Assembly (NCBI GenBank): GCA_900545015.1
Contig: UQXJ01000005.1
Location: 1-64,000, forward strand
Length of the DNA stretch: 64,000 nt
Direction of reading: 5' to 3'
Source: an uncultured Mollicutes bacterium
GTDB lineage: Bacteria; Bacillota_I; Bacilli_A; RFN20; CAG-826
In this document: piece by piece, positions 16,761 through 25,970 of the stretch
Layout of the letters: every line of letters starts with the position of its first letter
Position numbering within the stretch: position 1 is the stretch's first letter
The notes under the pieces: generated by a model
What the model was told of the DNA's origin: nothing
Databases searched by the model: none
Seen by the model: only the letters and a program-made list of their open reading frames with translations
Translations under genes and position numbers: made by a program

Positions 16761-19700
16761 TTGGAAGAGGGCAGATTAATTTTTACTATTCAAAATGATA
16801 CTCATAAAGTTATAAGTATCAATCTTGATGAACTTCGTGTTCCGATATCTTTTGAAGAATATTTTAATCAATATATTAGTAAAGATATTCTTTTTATTTT
16901 AGATGAAAATTATAATGAAAATACTATTTTAAATTTTATCCTTAATGAACGTGAATTCGGAACTATTACATTTAATGGAAATAATAATGAATATGTTTAT
17001 AAATTCACTTTATATAGTAGAAATGAATCTAAAACAACAATTACAATTGATCGATATTATTCAGCAAAAAATGTTGAAGTAACTTATGACTTTTTAACAG
17101 GAGTTTATTCAAGAAATTATTTAGTTTCTGAAATTCAAAAGCAACTTGATAAAGGATATAATTTTAATTCTTATATTATAATTATTGACCTTGATAATTA
17201 TAAACAAATTAATGATACATTTGGTCACCTCGTTGGTGATTTATGCTTAAAGAAAATTGTATCTGACGTTAAACTTGTTTTTAAAAATCATTTAGTTGGA
17301 AGATATGGTGGAGATGAATTTTTAATTTATGTTAAAGATGTAACGCTTGATGAACTTCACGCTTTAATTGAAGAAGCATTAAAAATTGAATTTAAATATA
17401 CAAAAGGAATTAAATCAAGTGATGCTGTTACAATTTCTATAGGTATTAGTAAAGAAATAGGAAATAGAGAAAATTTAGATGAACTTGTAGAAGAAGCTGA
17501 TGAAGCTTTATATAAATGTAAAAGACTAGGAAAAAACCTTGGATCTTTTTATAAAGGCAAAATTTATGTCGGTCCAAAGAACAATAAAGCACTTAGAAAA
17601 AAGACAAGAATTTCATCTTCTTACACCTTTAAAGAAGAAATTAGAAGAAAAAAAGTCTTGTTTTACACGCTTTTTATAAGTTTATCTGCATTTTTTGTTG
17701 TTTTATCTTTAACTATTAACATTGTTTATAATCTTAACATTAGTAGTCAAGCAGACTCAATTGCAAGCTCCTTAATGTATCAGCAAAGTAGTGATGTTGC
17801 TGATAAAACAAAAAAAGAAATTGAATATGTTTATGCTCGACTTTATAGTGCAACAAGGATTATGGAAAACATAGAAGCTTCAACACTTGATGAGTTTTAT
17901 AGTTCAGCAATTACAAAAACTGAAGAATTTGTGGACATAAATCACGCTGGATTAATTTTAAATAATGGCAATGCGTATTATAAATACAAAGATGAACTTA
18001 GACTTTATAATTTAACAAATAAAGCGATTAATACGATTGAAAACCTTAATAATAAAATAGCTTGTGCAGAAAGAGTTCAATTTGCTGATCAAGATGTTAT
18101 TATGATTTCTACTCCTTATGACAAAGAAGTTTCTTTTGGTAGTAACAAAGCAAGTATCTCAGGAATTTTTTGTTATTATAGTATTGAAGAAGCAAGACAT
18201 AATATTTTTGATTCTTTACGAGTCGATACGACAAAGTATTTATCGATTATTACAAGTGATGGGAGTAAAATCCTTGATACACAAGTGACTAATGATTTAT
18301 CTATTTTTCAAGATTTAACAAATGTTTTAAATGTTTATAAAAATGATAAAAATCAATACGAAAAATTTGTTAACTACATTGATAATGATTCTTCAAAAGT
18401 TGAATTATTTGATATTAATAGAAGAAAATATTATTTCTTTATAAAAGATATTGAAAAAGTTGAAAATTGGAAGATTTTATATGTTGTTTCTTATAGTGAC
18501 ATTCTTTTTTATATTGGGAATTTGGTTAGGCTTTCTGAAGTTTCTATGCTCACTGTTAGCGTTACAACAATTGTGTTAGTTTTATTCGTTTTATCTTTAT
18601 TTTATAGGATAAAAATGAAAAGTTTTATTGCTAAATTTGTTGACCCACTTACAGGTATAATAAACGAACATAGATTTGTAATTGATGCAAAAGAAGCAAT
18701 TAAAAAACGTCCAGGTGATTGGTATATTATTTATATAAATATCGCTCATTTTAAATTTATTAATAATCAAATTGGTTCAAATAAAACTGATGCTCTTATT
18801 AAAGATATTGCACTTTATTTATCAAAAAATATTAAAGAAAACGAGATGGTATCACGTGAATTTAATGATAGATTTATGCTTTTACTTAAATGTGAAACAC
18901 TTGGAATATGTAAAGAAAGAATATCGAAACTTCTTGATGTTTTAACTGATGAAATACCTTCTAAATATGATGTAAAACTTATAATGAGTGCTGGTATTTA
19001 TAATTTTGAAAATCAAGATGAAACGACGTATCTTGCAATTGATAAAGCTCGTATAGCTGCTGAATCTGTTTATATAGGAAGAAAACCATATTATTTATGT
19101 GTTTTTGATACTGAAATGGAACAAAAAAGTGAAATGGATAATTATATTGAGCAAGCTAAAGAATTTGCTTTGCAAAACAACAAATTTAAAGTCTATTATC
19201 AAGGAATTTATGATCCTAAAATTAAAGAATTTATTGGATGTGAAGCTTTAGTACGTTGGAAAGATGATAAATATGGATTTATTAATACTCAATATTTTAT
19301 TGATCTTTTTGAAAACAATGGATTTATCTTAAAACTTGATTTATTTGTTTTTGAAACTGTTTTAAAAGATTTAAGTGAAAGAATTAATAGAAATGAAAAA
19401 GTCATTCCTATTTCAGTTAATTTATCAAGAAGACATTTCCATATTGATAATTTCCTTGATGAGTATGAAGAACTCATGAATAAATATAATGTTGATGGTA
19501 AATATCTTGATTTTGAAATTACTGAATCTGTTATTTTAAATGAACGTATTAATTTAGAAAACATCATTGCAAAAATTCATAGCTTTGGATCGACTGTGTC
19601 AATTGATGATTTTGGATGTGGTTTTTCAAATCTTAGTATGATTAATAAAGTTGACTTTGATTATTTAAAACTCGATAAAAAACTATTTGTTGGTAAAAGC

Positions 19701-19910
19701 TATTTTGATGACAATAGTAAACGAATCCTTGAGATGGTTTGTAAACTTATTAAATCACTTGGAAAGAAAACAATTTGTGAAGGTGTTGAAAGTAAAAAAC
19801 AAGTAACTTTCTTAAAATCAATTGGTTGCGATTACATCCAAGGCTATTATTATTCTAAGCCTTGCGAAAAAGAAGAATTTGCTAAACAATTTGAAGAAAA
19901 TAAAAAATAA
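16761..19910 (+). CDS. Transmembrane diguanylate cyclase/phosphodiesterase (GGDEF-sensor-GGDEF-EAL)
   Basis: 1049 residues. A TTG start is used, with aggg (16746-16750) upstream and no nearby ATG. Domain order seen: N-terminal region; an intact GGDEF domain (about 105-265, RYGGDEF at 181-187, no RxxD inhibitory site); transmembrane segment (about 298-324); an outside sensor region (about 325-585); transmembrane segment (about 592-613); a second GGDEF with the signature lost (EFNDRF, about 697); and an EAL domain with CEALVRW, NLS, EITES, DDFG, KLDK, EGVE and QGYYYSKP. Both the first GGDEF and the EAL look active, so it could make and break c-di-GMP in response to an outside cue. The active cyclase before the first membrane segment is unusual. 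Its upstream lipoproteins may feed the sensor. Confidence 0.88.
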   Translation: MEEGRLIFTIQNDTHKVISINLDELRVPISFEEYFNQYISKDILFILDENYNENTILNFILNEREFGTITFNGNNNEYVYKFTLYSRNESKTTITIDRYYSAKNVEVTYDFLTGVYSRNYLVSEIQKQLDKGYNFNSYIIIIDLDNYKQINDTFGHLVGDLCLKKIVSDVKLVFKNHLVGRYGGDEFLIYVKDVTLDELHALIEEALKIEFKYTKGIKSSDAVTISIGISKEIGNRENLDELVEEADEALYKCKRLGKNLGSFYKGKIYVGPKNNKALRKKTRISSSYTFKEEIRRKKVLFYTLFISLSAFFVVLSLTINIVYNLNISSQADSIASSLMYQQSSDVADKTKKEIEYVYARLYSATRIMENIEASTLDEFYSSAITKTEEFVDINHAGLILNNGNAYYKYKDELRLYNLTNKAINTIENLNNKIACAERVQFADQDVIMISTPYDKEVSFGSNKASISGIFCYYSIEEARHNIFDSLRVDTTKYLSIITSDGSKILDTQVTNDLSIFQDLTNVLNVYKNDKNQYEKFVNYIDNDSSKVELFDINRRKYYFFIKDIEKVENWKILYVVSYSDILFYIGNLVRLSEVSMLTVSVTTIVLVLFVLSLFYRIKMKSFIAKFVDPLTGIINEHRFVIDAKEAIKKRPGDWYIIYINIAHFKFINNQIGSNKTDALIKDIALYLSKNIKENEMVSREFNDRFMLLLKCETLGICKERISKLLDVLTDEIPSKYDVKLIMSAGIYNFENQDETTYLAIDKARIAAESVYIGRKPYYLCVFDTEMEQKSEMDNYIEQAKEFALQNNKFKVYYQGIYDPKIKEFIGCEALVRWKDDKYGFINTQYFIDLFENNGFILKLDLFVFETVLKDLSERINRNEKVIPISVNLSRRHFHIDNFLDEYEELMNKYNVDGKYLDFEITESVILNERINLENIIAKIHSFGSTVSIDDFGCGFSNLSMINKVDFDYLKLDKKLFVGKSYFDDNSKRILEMVCKLIKSLGKKTICEGVESKKQVTFLKSIGCDYIQGYYYSKPCEKEEFAKQFEENKK

Positions 19911-19964
19911 GTGAGTTTTGCAAAGATTTTTCGAAAAAAATTTAAAAAATACACTCATAGTAGG

Positions 19965-19994
19965 TTGACCAAGTAAATAATTTTATGATAAGAT
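19965..19994 (+). promoter_or_regulatory. Promoter upstream of the second c-di-GMP riboswitch
   Basis: TTGACC (19965-19970), an 18-bp spacer and TAAGAT (19989-19994) with an extended TG at 19986-19987. A second -10 candidate, TATAAT at 20141-20146, sits closer to the aptamer but lacks a good -35. In the 423-bp gap 19911-20333 I see these promoter candidates, the riboswitch and AT-rich hairpins, but no gene. Confidence 0.45.
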
Positions 19995-20182
19995 TTCATC
20001 AGTTAAATATTTTTTATTTGTAGACTTATTAAAAATTTAAAAAAAGTAAAAGGTAAAAACTATATTTTTTGTACAAAATATTTAATTACGTTTTGATATT
20101 TAATTAACTCGAAGTTCTAAAGACTTATATATTTTTTGGATATAATCTTTGTAAATTTTACATGAGATATATATAATATCTC

Positions 20183-20254
20183 CTGAAAAAGGCAAAACTA
20201 AAGTGATTTAGTGACGCAAAACTATAGGGTCTTCAATAGACAGCCAGTTACCAT
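20183..20254 (+). promoter_or_regulatory. Class I c-di-GMP riboswitch (GEMM-I), second copy
   Basis: Same layout as the copy at 1660: GGCAAAACUAAA, a GUGA tetraloop (20203-20206), GACGCAAA (20213-20220), ACUAUAGGG, hairpin GUCU/AGAC, AGCC and GUUACC (20247-20252). Stem pairs have changed in concert relative to the first copy. No terminator follows; instead the nine bases 20252-20260 just after the aptamer are the exact reverse complement of 20328-20336, which contain the start codon of the next gene. Control of translation is therefore likely. A small hairpin (gagatat/atatctc, 20164-20182) lies just upstream. Confidence 0.92.
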
Positions 20255-20333
20255 AATTTTGAATAATTATTTATTAAATTTATCGTTTTATTTTGCTATA
20301 AAACTGATCTTGGACGATTCAAAGGGGAAAATT

Positions 20334-23300
20334 ATGAAAAGAAAAAGAGAGAAATCATTAGTTAATTACCTTAAACTCAGAATTGTAATACTTTCTTTGT
20401 TAACTATTGTCTTGTTTGGATTAGAAATCTTTTTCGGTGTTTCATATTTTACTAATGGTCAAGATAAAATTACTTTAATATGTTTTATCCTTGCAACAAT
20501 TGTAACGATTCTTTTAGCTGCTTATTTAATTTATTGTAGTGTCACAATTACTCGTATTATTTATAAAGATATTTATCTTAAATCATTATCAAATTATGAT
20601 GAGATTGCTCATTTTAAATACGACTTTAAAAAATATAATCTTACTAAAATTAGAGAATTTAAAGTTTTAAATGAAAAACTTGATCACATTGAAGAAAGTT
20701 ATAAAGGTGTACTTATCTGCGAACCTTCAAAAACATATGATGATTTTGAATTTAGCTACATTAAAGATTTTGAAAATCATAAAGTTATTCAATTTGTAGA
20801 TTTTAAGAAAAATATTCAAAAATTAATTAATCTAAGTAGAACATATCGAAACGTTTTCGTGTCTTTTAAATTTATTAAAGAGAGCGATGTGGAAGTAAAA
20901 AATGATAATTTAATTCGCTTTATTGAATTATTAGAAGAAACATTTAAAAATAATTCACCACTTATTTCTTTCGACTCTTCAAATCAATCATTTTATATGT
21001 ATCTTCCTAACATTGATTTGATCTCAATTTTAAAAGATAAATTAAATTATGCTGTAACTAACTTTTTCATTGCTGATTATAAAATGAAAACGGAAGTTAC
21101 ACATTTAAAAGCTAGTGCAGTAATTTATCCATATACTGCAGGAGAAGATATTTTATCTCATTTAAAATATGCTGAACGTAAAGGCAATGATGTTAATATC
21201 TATATTCCAGAATTTAACAGTGTTAATTCAGACAACAACAATTTATATAGTGAAAAAGTTGCTAAATTGAATAAAGTCTTTGATCTTATTTCTAGTAAAA
21301 AGATGATTAAATCAAATAGCCAAAACTATATAGAAAAAATTACTAATGGTATTAAAAACGTTACTGATTTATTAGGATTTGATATTGGCGGTATTGCAAC
21401 TAAAAATTTCGATGATGAAACAATTACTTTAAGAAAGACTTATGCTAATGATCCTTCTAAGAATGATTATTTTAAGACTGACATCTTTAATTCAGATTTT
21501 GTCAACACTTTAAGAAATAAATGTGATGATGATTCAACTTATGTATTCTATGATGCAGTTGATACTCCTCACGAATTAAAAGAAACATTTGATTTGTATG
21601 GAATTAAATCTGGTTATCTTTATCTCTTTTATAACGAAGGTGCTTTAGTTGGTATAATTTTCTTCTTTAATTTTGATAAGCCATGCGTTATTGATAACTA
21701 TAGTAGAGGCGCAATTTTATATTGTTGCTCGATGATTGGCAATATATTAAATGGTTATGGAAACATGGTTAGTGTGAATCATTACATGAAGAACCTTGAA
21801 AATGTTTTAAGCTTATCAAACATAAAAGAGTATACAGTAAACAAAACCAACTATAGATTGTATGCAGTTTCTAATGAACTTAAAACCTATAAAAAGAATG
21901 TTAAACAAGGTGACATTTGCTATGAAGCAATTTACGGACTTAAAAAGCCATGCGAAAATTGTCCTTTGAATAAACTAAAAAGAAAAATCGTTACTATAGA
22001 TGATATTAATTATGCTTATCACACAAGCAATATCAAAGAAAGTAAAAACTTCATTAGTATTTATCTTTTACCAGTGGCTGAAACATCGACAATTATGTGT
22101 AAGCAAAGAATTGATCCAATTTTATTACTTAATACTACATATTCTTTGGTTGAGGAACTGAATAATAAATTTGCCATGAAGAGCAAAGGCTATTTGTTAT
22201 TAGTTAGAATAGAAAATAAAGATGAAATTCTTGAAAAAGTTGGTGAGGATGGATTCCGAGACATTCTTATTAATATAAGTGACAATATTAAAGAAAATAA
22301 TTTTGGCGAATCACGTGTCTATTTATATTCAGACGACACTTTGGGACTTATTTTAAATGAAGTAGGTCGTAATGAAATATTTAAAATTGGAGAAAAAATC
22401 TCTAGTTTTATTGATGCAGCAACTTTAAATATCGATAACTTAAAAATTAACTCTACACAATTTTTCTATCAATATCCTTTAACCTATCCAACAGCTTATG
22501 ACTTCTTTAGAAATGTTGAACTTTCAATCAATAACGAACCAAGAAGAATTGATAATCTTCTTATCTTAAAAGATGAAAATATTACTAGACCTATGAATAA
22601 AGAAGCTTATATCCTTGATTTGCTTAATACTTCATTCAATAAACATTCTTTTGATATTAGAATCCTTCCTATTATTAAAAAGGAAACTAAATCATTATAT
22701 GGTGGTGAAGTATTATTAAGGCTGAAAGATACTTTAACAGGAGATTTCTTCAGTGCTTATGAATTTATTGATGTTGCTATTAAAAATGATATGATGCATC
22801 TATTTACTAATCTCATCATTGAACAAATTGGAAAATTATATAAACAATATGGTCAAACAGTATTTAGATCTAATTGTCTTGATAGAATCTCAATCAATTT
22901 AGATTCTTCATACTTCAATTCTTATACATTTGTTGATGATATTGCTGAGCTTTTAAAAGTTTATAACTTTAATAAGGATTTCCTTTCATTCGAACTTAAT
23001 GAAGAAGATATTTATAACCATTATGAATTAATTAAAGGAGTTACTAAAAAACTTAAAGGTTATTACATCAAATTTGTTTGCGATCAATACACCGGAAAAT
23101 TCTTAAGCTTTGAAAAATTATCAAAAATTGGATTTGAAGAAATTAAATTAAGCCGTGATATTGTAAACGATATTGATAGTAATGCTTTAAAGTTAAACGA
23201 AGCTAATATTTTAATAAATGAAGCACATAACTTTAATATGAAGGTAACAATTGTTGGCGTTGAAAGAAAAGAACAACTTGAAGTTATTAAAGATAACCAT

Positions 23301-23402
23301 GATGTAGATTATTTACAAGGCTATTATTTCTATAAACCACTCGAGGAGAATGACTTCTTATCTTTAGTAAAAACGATGCTTTTAAAAATACCTTTAAATT
23401 AA
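20334..23402 (+). CDS. Membrane protein with inactive-looking GGDEF and EAL domains (c-di-GMP effector candidate)
   Basis: 1022 residues from the ATG at 20334, which has a strong Shine-Dalgarno (aaagggga); an earlier GTG at 20211 lies inside the riboswitch and is rejected. Seen: two transmembrane segments (about 13-37 and 43-70), a degenerate GGDEF-like domain (about 110-285), a GAF-like domain (about 310-500), a short PAS-like piece with the motif CENCPL (about 540), a second degenerate GGDEF (about 610-760), and an EAL-like domain (about 770-1015). In the EAL domain the active residues are lost: GEVLLRL for EALVRW, CDQYTG for DDFG, KLSRD for KIDK and IVGVE for AEGVE. It should therefore bind or sense c-di-GMP rather than cleave it. 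It is directly under a c-di-GMP riboswitch. Confidence 0.75.
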   Translation: MKRKREKSLVNYLKLRIVILSLLTIVLFGLEIFFGVSYFTNGQDKITLICFILATIVTILLAAYLIYCSVTITRIIYKDIYLKSLSNYDEIAHFKYDFKKYNLTKIREFKVLNEKLDHIEESYKGVLICEPSKTYDDFEFSYIKDFENHKVIQFVDFKKNIQKLINLSRTYRNVFVSFKFIKESDVEVKNDNLIRFIELLEETFKNNSPLISFDSSNQSFYMYLPNIDLISILKDKLNYAVTNFFIADYKMKTEVTHLKASAVIYPYTAGEDILSHLKYAERKGNDVNIYIPEFNSVNSDNNNLYSEKVAKLNKVFDLISSKKMIKSNSQNYIEKITNGIKNVTDLLGFDIGGIATKNFDDETITLRKTYANDPSKNDYFKTDIFNSDFVNTLRNKCDDDSTYVFYDAVDTPHELKETFDLYGIKSGYLYLFYNEGALVGIIFFFNFDKPCVIDNYSRGAILYCCSMIGNILNGYGNMVSVNHYMKNLENVLSLSNIKEYTVNKTNYRLYAVSNELKTYKKNVKQGDICYEAIYGLKKPCENCPLNKLKRKIVTIDDINYAYHTSNIKESKNFISIYLLPVAETSTIMCKQRIDPILLLNTTYSLVEELNNKFAMKSKGYLLLVRIENKDEILEKVGEDGFRDILINISDNIKENNFGESRVYLYSDDTLGLILNEVGRNEIFKIGEKISSFIDAATLNIDNLKINSTQFFYQYPLTYPTAYDFFRNVELSINNEPRRIDNLLILKDENITRPMNKEAYILDLLNTSFNKHSFDIRILPIIKKETKSLYGGEVLLRLKDTLTGDFFSAYEFIDVAIKNDMMHLFTNLIIEQIGKLYKQYGQTVFRSNCLDRISINLDSSYFNSYTFVDDIAELLKVYNFNKDFLSFELNEEDIYNHYELIKGVTKKLKGYYIKFVCDQYTGKFLSFEKLSKIGFEEIKLSRDIVNDIDSNALKLNEANILINEAHNFNMKVTIVGVERKEQLEVIKDNHDVDYLQGYYFYKPLEENDFLSLVKTMLLKIPLN

Positions 23403-23522
23403 GCAATTATTGATTGAAATAGGTTAAAAAAGTTGCAAATCTATCATATTTTCACTATTTTCATGAGATAAAAGATGCCGAATTTGTATCACGATTTTAT
23501 TTTATTCTTTTAAAAAATAAAT

Positions 23523-23528
23523 TATAAT
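23523..23528 (+). promoter_or_regulatory. -10 box of mscS (leaderless layout)
   Basis: TATAAT ends 7 nt before the ATG of mscS and no Shine-Dalgarno is present, so transcription should begin at or next to the start codon. The -35 region is poor. Confidence 0.5.
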
Positions 23529-23535
23529 AAAGTAT

Positions 23536-24429
23536 ATGAGAATTTTCAGCGAGGCAACTAAAGTAAGTTGGAATCAAATATGGGCATCTGTAGTTGAATC
23601 CTTAAAACAAATTTGGAATTTCTGGTTTAATTCAAATGGACAAGAACTTCCTTATTTTGCATCTTTTTGTTTCGCTTTAATTGTTCTTATTGTTGGTATA
23701 TTAATTATTAAATTGATCTTAAGGCTCGTTGCTAAAGCCTTCAAAATCGATAAAAAAGTTATCAAAGATAAAACAGTAAAATCGTTCTTATTATCAACTT
23801 TAAAGATATTTTTATATTTCGGATTAGTATTAATCTTCTTATCTATCCTTAGAGTTGAATTAAGTGGAATAGCTACAATATTCTCCAGTGCAATCTTAGC
23901 AGTAGGTTTATCTTTACAAGATGTTATTTCAAACTTTGCAAGTGGCATCATTATTCTTAGCAACAAGCCATTTGTTGTTGGTGATTATATATCTTTAAAT
24001 GATACAACAATTGAAGGTACTGTTCTGGACGTAAGATTTTTAGTTACTGTATTAAAAACTTATGATTGCCAAGTCATCACGATTTCTAATAAAACTATTA
24101 CAAATTCAGCAATTACAAATTATACAAAAGATCCTTTAAGAAGAGTTTCTATAAATATTAATTTTGATTATTCTGCTGATATTGAAAAAATTAAAAAAGA
24201 ATTCATTGCTATTGCATCAAGTGACAATAGAGTGATGGCAAATCCGAAACCATTTTGTGTTTTGACAAATTTTACAAATAGTGGCTTGTCTCTTTCTTTA
24301 AAATTCTATGTACCAACAGACATGTATTGGGATGTTTGGTTTGACATTAATGATAGAATTATTAAGAAGATGAATGAAATGAAACTTGTTATTCCATATA
24401 ACAGAATTACACTTGTGGAGAATAAATAA
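23536..24429 (+). CDS. mscS: Small-conductance mechanosensitive channel
   Basis: 297 residues, close to the usual size of MscS (286 in E. coli). It opens under membrane tension to release solutes in hypo-osmotic shock. Seen: three hydrophobic segments (about 39-68, 83-106 and 110-132), the pore helix with the Ala/Gly-rich run SAILAVGLSLQ followed by FASGIIIL, and the beta domain signature PFVVGDYI and GTVLDVRF. The C-terminal alpha/beta vestibule is complete. It has its own -10 box 7 nt upstream and no Shine-Dalgarno. The ATP synthase cluster follows after 2 bp. Confidence 0.92.
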   Translation: MRIFSEATKVSWNQIWASVVESLKQIWNFWFNSNGQELPYFASFCFALIVLIVGILIIKLILRLVAKAFKIDKKVIKDKTVKSFLLSTLKIFLYFGLVLIFLSILRVELSGIATIFSSAILAVGLSLQDVISNFASGIIILSNKPFVVGDYISLNDTTIEGTVLDVRFLVTVLKTYDCQVITISNKTITNSAITNYTKDPLRRVSININFDYSADIEKIKKEFIAIASSDNRVMANPKPFCVLTNFTNSGLSLSLKFYVPTDMYWDVWFDINDRIIKKMNEMKLVIPYNRITLVENK

Positions 24430-24431
24430 AG

Positions 24432-24854
24432 ATGAAATTATTTAAAAGTAATAAAGGAACTATATTATTTTATTTAATATTAAGCTTAGTAATTATAGCC
24501 TTAACTTTTTTATGCTTGTTAAGTGATTCACCTTTTAATTATTATCCTATAGTTATTACAGCTTTTGCTTTTGCGTTTGGCGCAGGATATTTACTTTTAA
24601 TGTTAAAAAGTGCAAATAAAAAAACAGTAATTAATGATAAAAATAAGAATTTAAATGTTGCTATTGAAATGGGTAGTAATTTTCTTAGATTCTTACTCAT
24701 TGCTTTAGGAATTGTTGTTTCATTTTTATTTATACGTTTTATGCCTCATGAAGGTGATATTCCAAAATGGGTTTACGCTTTAGTTTTAATTAATGGCGTA
24801 CCTATGTTTATTGATATTTGTTTATTTTATTTAAGGAGTAAATATGTTGAATAA
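24432..24854 (+). CDS. Membrane protein at the atpI position
   Basis: 140 residues, four hydrophobic segments (about 10-31, 38-58, 83-104 and 112-134). It begins 2 bp after mscS and overlaps the start of atpB by 11 bp, the slot in which F-ATPase operons carry atpI. I see no clear AtpI sequence motif, so the name is not assigned. A role in assembling the c ring, as for AtpI, is an inference from position only. Confidence 0.6.
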   Translation: MKLFKSNKGTILFYLILSLVIIALTFLCLLSDSPFNYYPIVITAFAFAFGAGYLLLMLKSANKKTVINDKNKNLNVAIEMGSNFLRFLLIALGIVVSFLFIRFMPHEGDIPKWVYALVLINGVPMFIDICLFYLRSKYVE

Positions 24855-25680
24855 TATTAAAACATTTATTGATTATTCAACAATGTGGAGTACAAAATTT
24901 GAAGATGTTTTTGTACCTGAAATTTTTTCAAGTTTATTAATTATGCTTGGAATTTTAATTTTAGCAATTATTATTAATTTTAAATTTAAAAAAGCAATAA
25001 AAGATCCACTTGCAACACCAAAAGGATTTGTATTTATAATTTCTCAAGCTGTTACAACAATAGATAAGTTTGTTATAGAAACAATGGGAATTAGAAATCG
25101 TAATTTTGGTGGATATGTAATGTTTTTAGCTTTTTATGTATTTTTAGCATTTACTATAGGCTTAACTGGATTACCATCAGCAATTACTTATTTTGGAGTT
25201 CCTCTTTCAATTGCGCTTGTTACATTTATATTAATTCACGCAACTGCAATAAAAGAAAATCATCGGGGATATTTTAAAAGATTTATTGATCCATTACCTG
25301 TATTTTTACCAATAAATCTTATTACTATGTGGGCGCCATTGCTTTCAATGTCTCTCCGTATGTTTGGTAATGCTATGAGTGGTTTCTGCATTATGTCAAT
25401 TGTATATTTCGCTTTAGAAAATATTTCTAATGCTATATTTGGCTCATGCTTTATGGGAAATTATTGGGCAAATGCTTTAGGAGAAACTGTGGCAGGAGCC
25501 GCTGGTCCAGCCGGAATATTCCTTCCACCTTTGATAACTCCAGTCTTGCATTTATATTTTGATTTATTCAGTGGTTTTGTACAAACCTTTGTATTTATAT
25601 TGTTAACAATGATTTTCGTTCTTCAAGAGCAAAATGAAGAACCAGATCAAGTTATAGAACGAGTTTCACAATCGGCATAA
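24844..25680 (+). CDS. atpB: F-ATPase subunit a
   Basis: 278-residue membrane stator subunit that forms the two ion half-channels of the Fo motor. Seen: five to six hydrophobic segments and the conserved SLRMFGNAMSG motif with the essential Arg, as well as the C-terminal helix LHLYFDLFSGFVQTFVF. The Shine-Dalgarno aaggag precedes ATG 24844, which overlaps the preceding gene. Confidence 0.95.
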   Translation: MLNNIKTFIDYSTMWSTKFEDVFVPEIFSSLLIMLGILILAIIINFKFKKAIKDPLATPKGFVFIISQAVTTIDKFVIETMGIRNRNFGGYVMFLAFYVFLAFTIGLTGLPSAITYFGVPLSIALVTFILIHATAIKENHRGYFKRFIDPLPVFLPINLITMWAPLLSMSLRMFGNAMSGFCIMSIVYFALENISNAIFGSCFMGNYWANALGETVAGAAGPAGIFLPPLITPVLHLYFDLFSGFVQTFVFILLTMIFVLQEQNEEPDQVIERVSQSA

Positions 25681-25693
25681 AGGAGGAATAAAT

Positions 25694-25957
25694 ATGGAAA
25701 TACTTTTAAACCTTGTGAATGTATTAGCTAGCGATCCAACAGGATTTGTCTACATTGGTATTGGCTTAATGTCATTAGCTTTAGGCGCAAGTGGTATCGG
25801 TGAAGGTCTTGTCTGTGCTAAAACTGTAGAATCAATGGGAAGAAATCCTGAAATGTATTCTAAATTAAGAACTGCAATGATTCTCGGCTGTGCTTTAACT
25901 GAAACAACAGCTATTTACGGCTTACTTATTGCATTATTAATGTTATTCGTAGGCTAA
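25694..25957 (+). CDS. atpE: F-ATPase subunit c (two-carboxylate, probably Na+-type)
   Basis: 87-residue hairpin that forms the rotor ring. Helix 1 carries a Gly/Ala-rich run and Glu37 (GIGEG); the polar loop is RNP; helix 2 carries Glu70 in LTETTAIYG. By alignment with the Na+ c ring of Ilyobacter (Q32, E65, S66, T67, Y70), this protein has Glu, Glu, Thr, Thr and Tyr. The two carboxylates 33 residues apart match the motif known from Fusobacterium nucleatum, so Na+ coupling is likely. An aggagg Shine-Dalgarno lies upstream. Confidence 0.95.
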   Translation: MEILLNLVNVLASDPTGFVYIGIGLMSLALGASGIGEGLVCAKTVESMGRNPEMYSKLRTAMILGCALTETTAIYGLLIALLMLFVG

Positions 25958-25970
25958 TATTAGGAAGGAT

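Noticed and set aside
20211..20333. An upstream GTG start that would add 41 residues to the GGDEF/EAL-like protein
   Set aside because: These codons are the c-di-GMP riboswitch itself (GACGCAAA and following); the ATG at 20334 has a strong Shine-Dalgarno.
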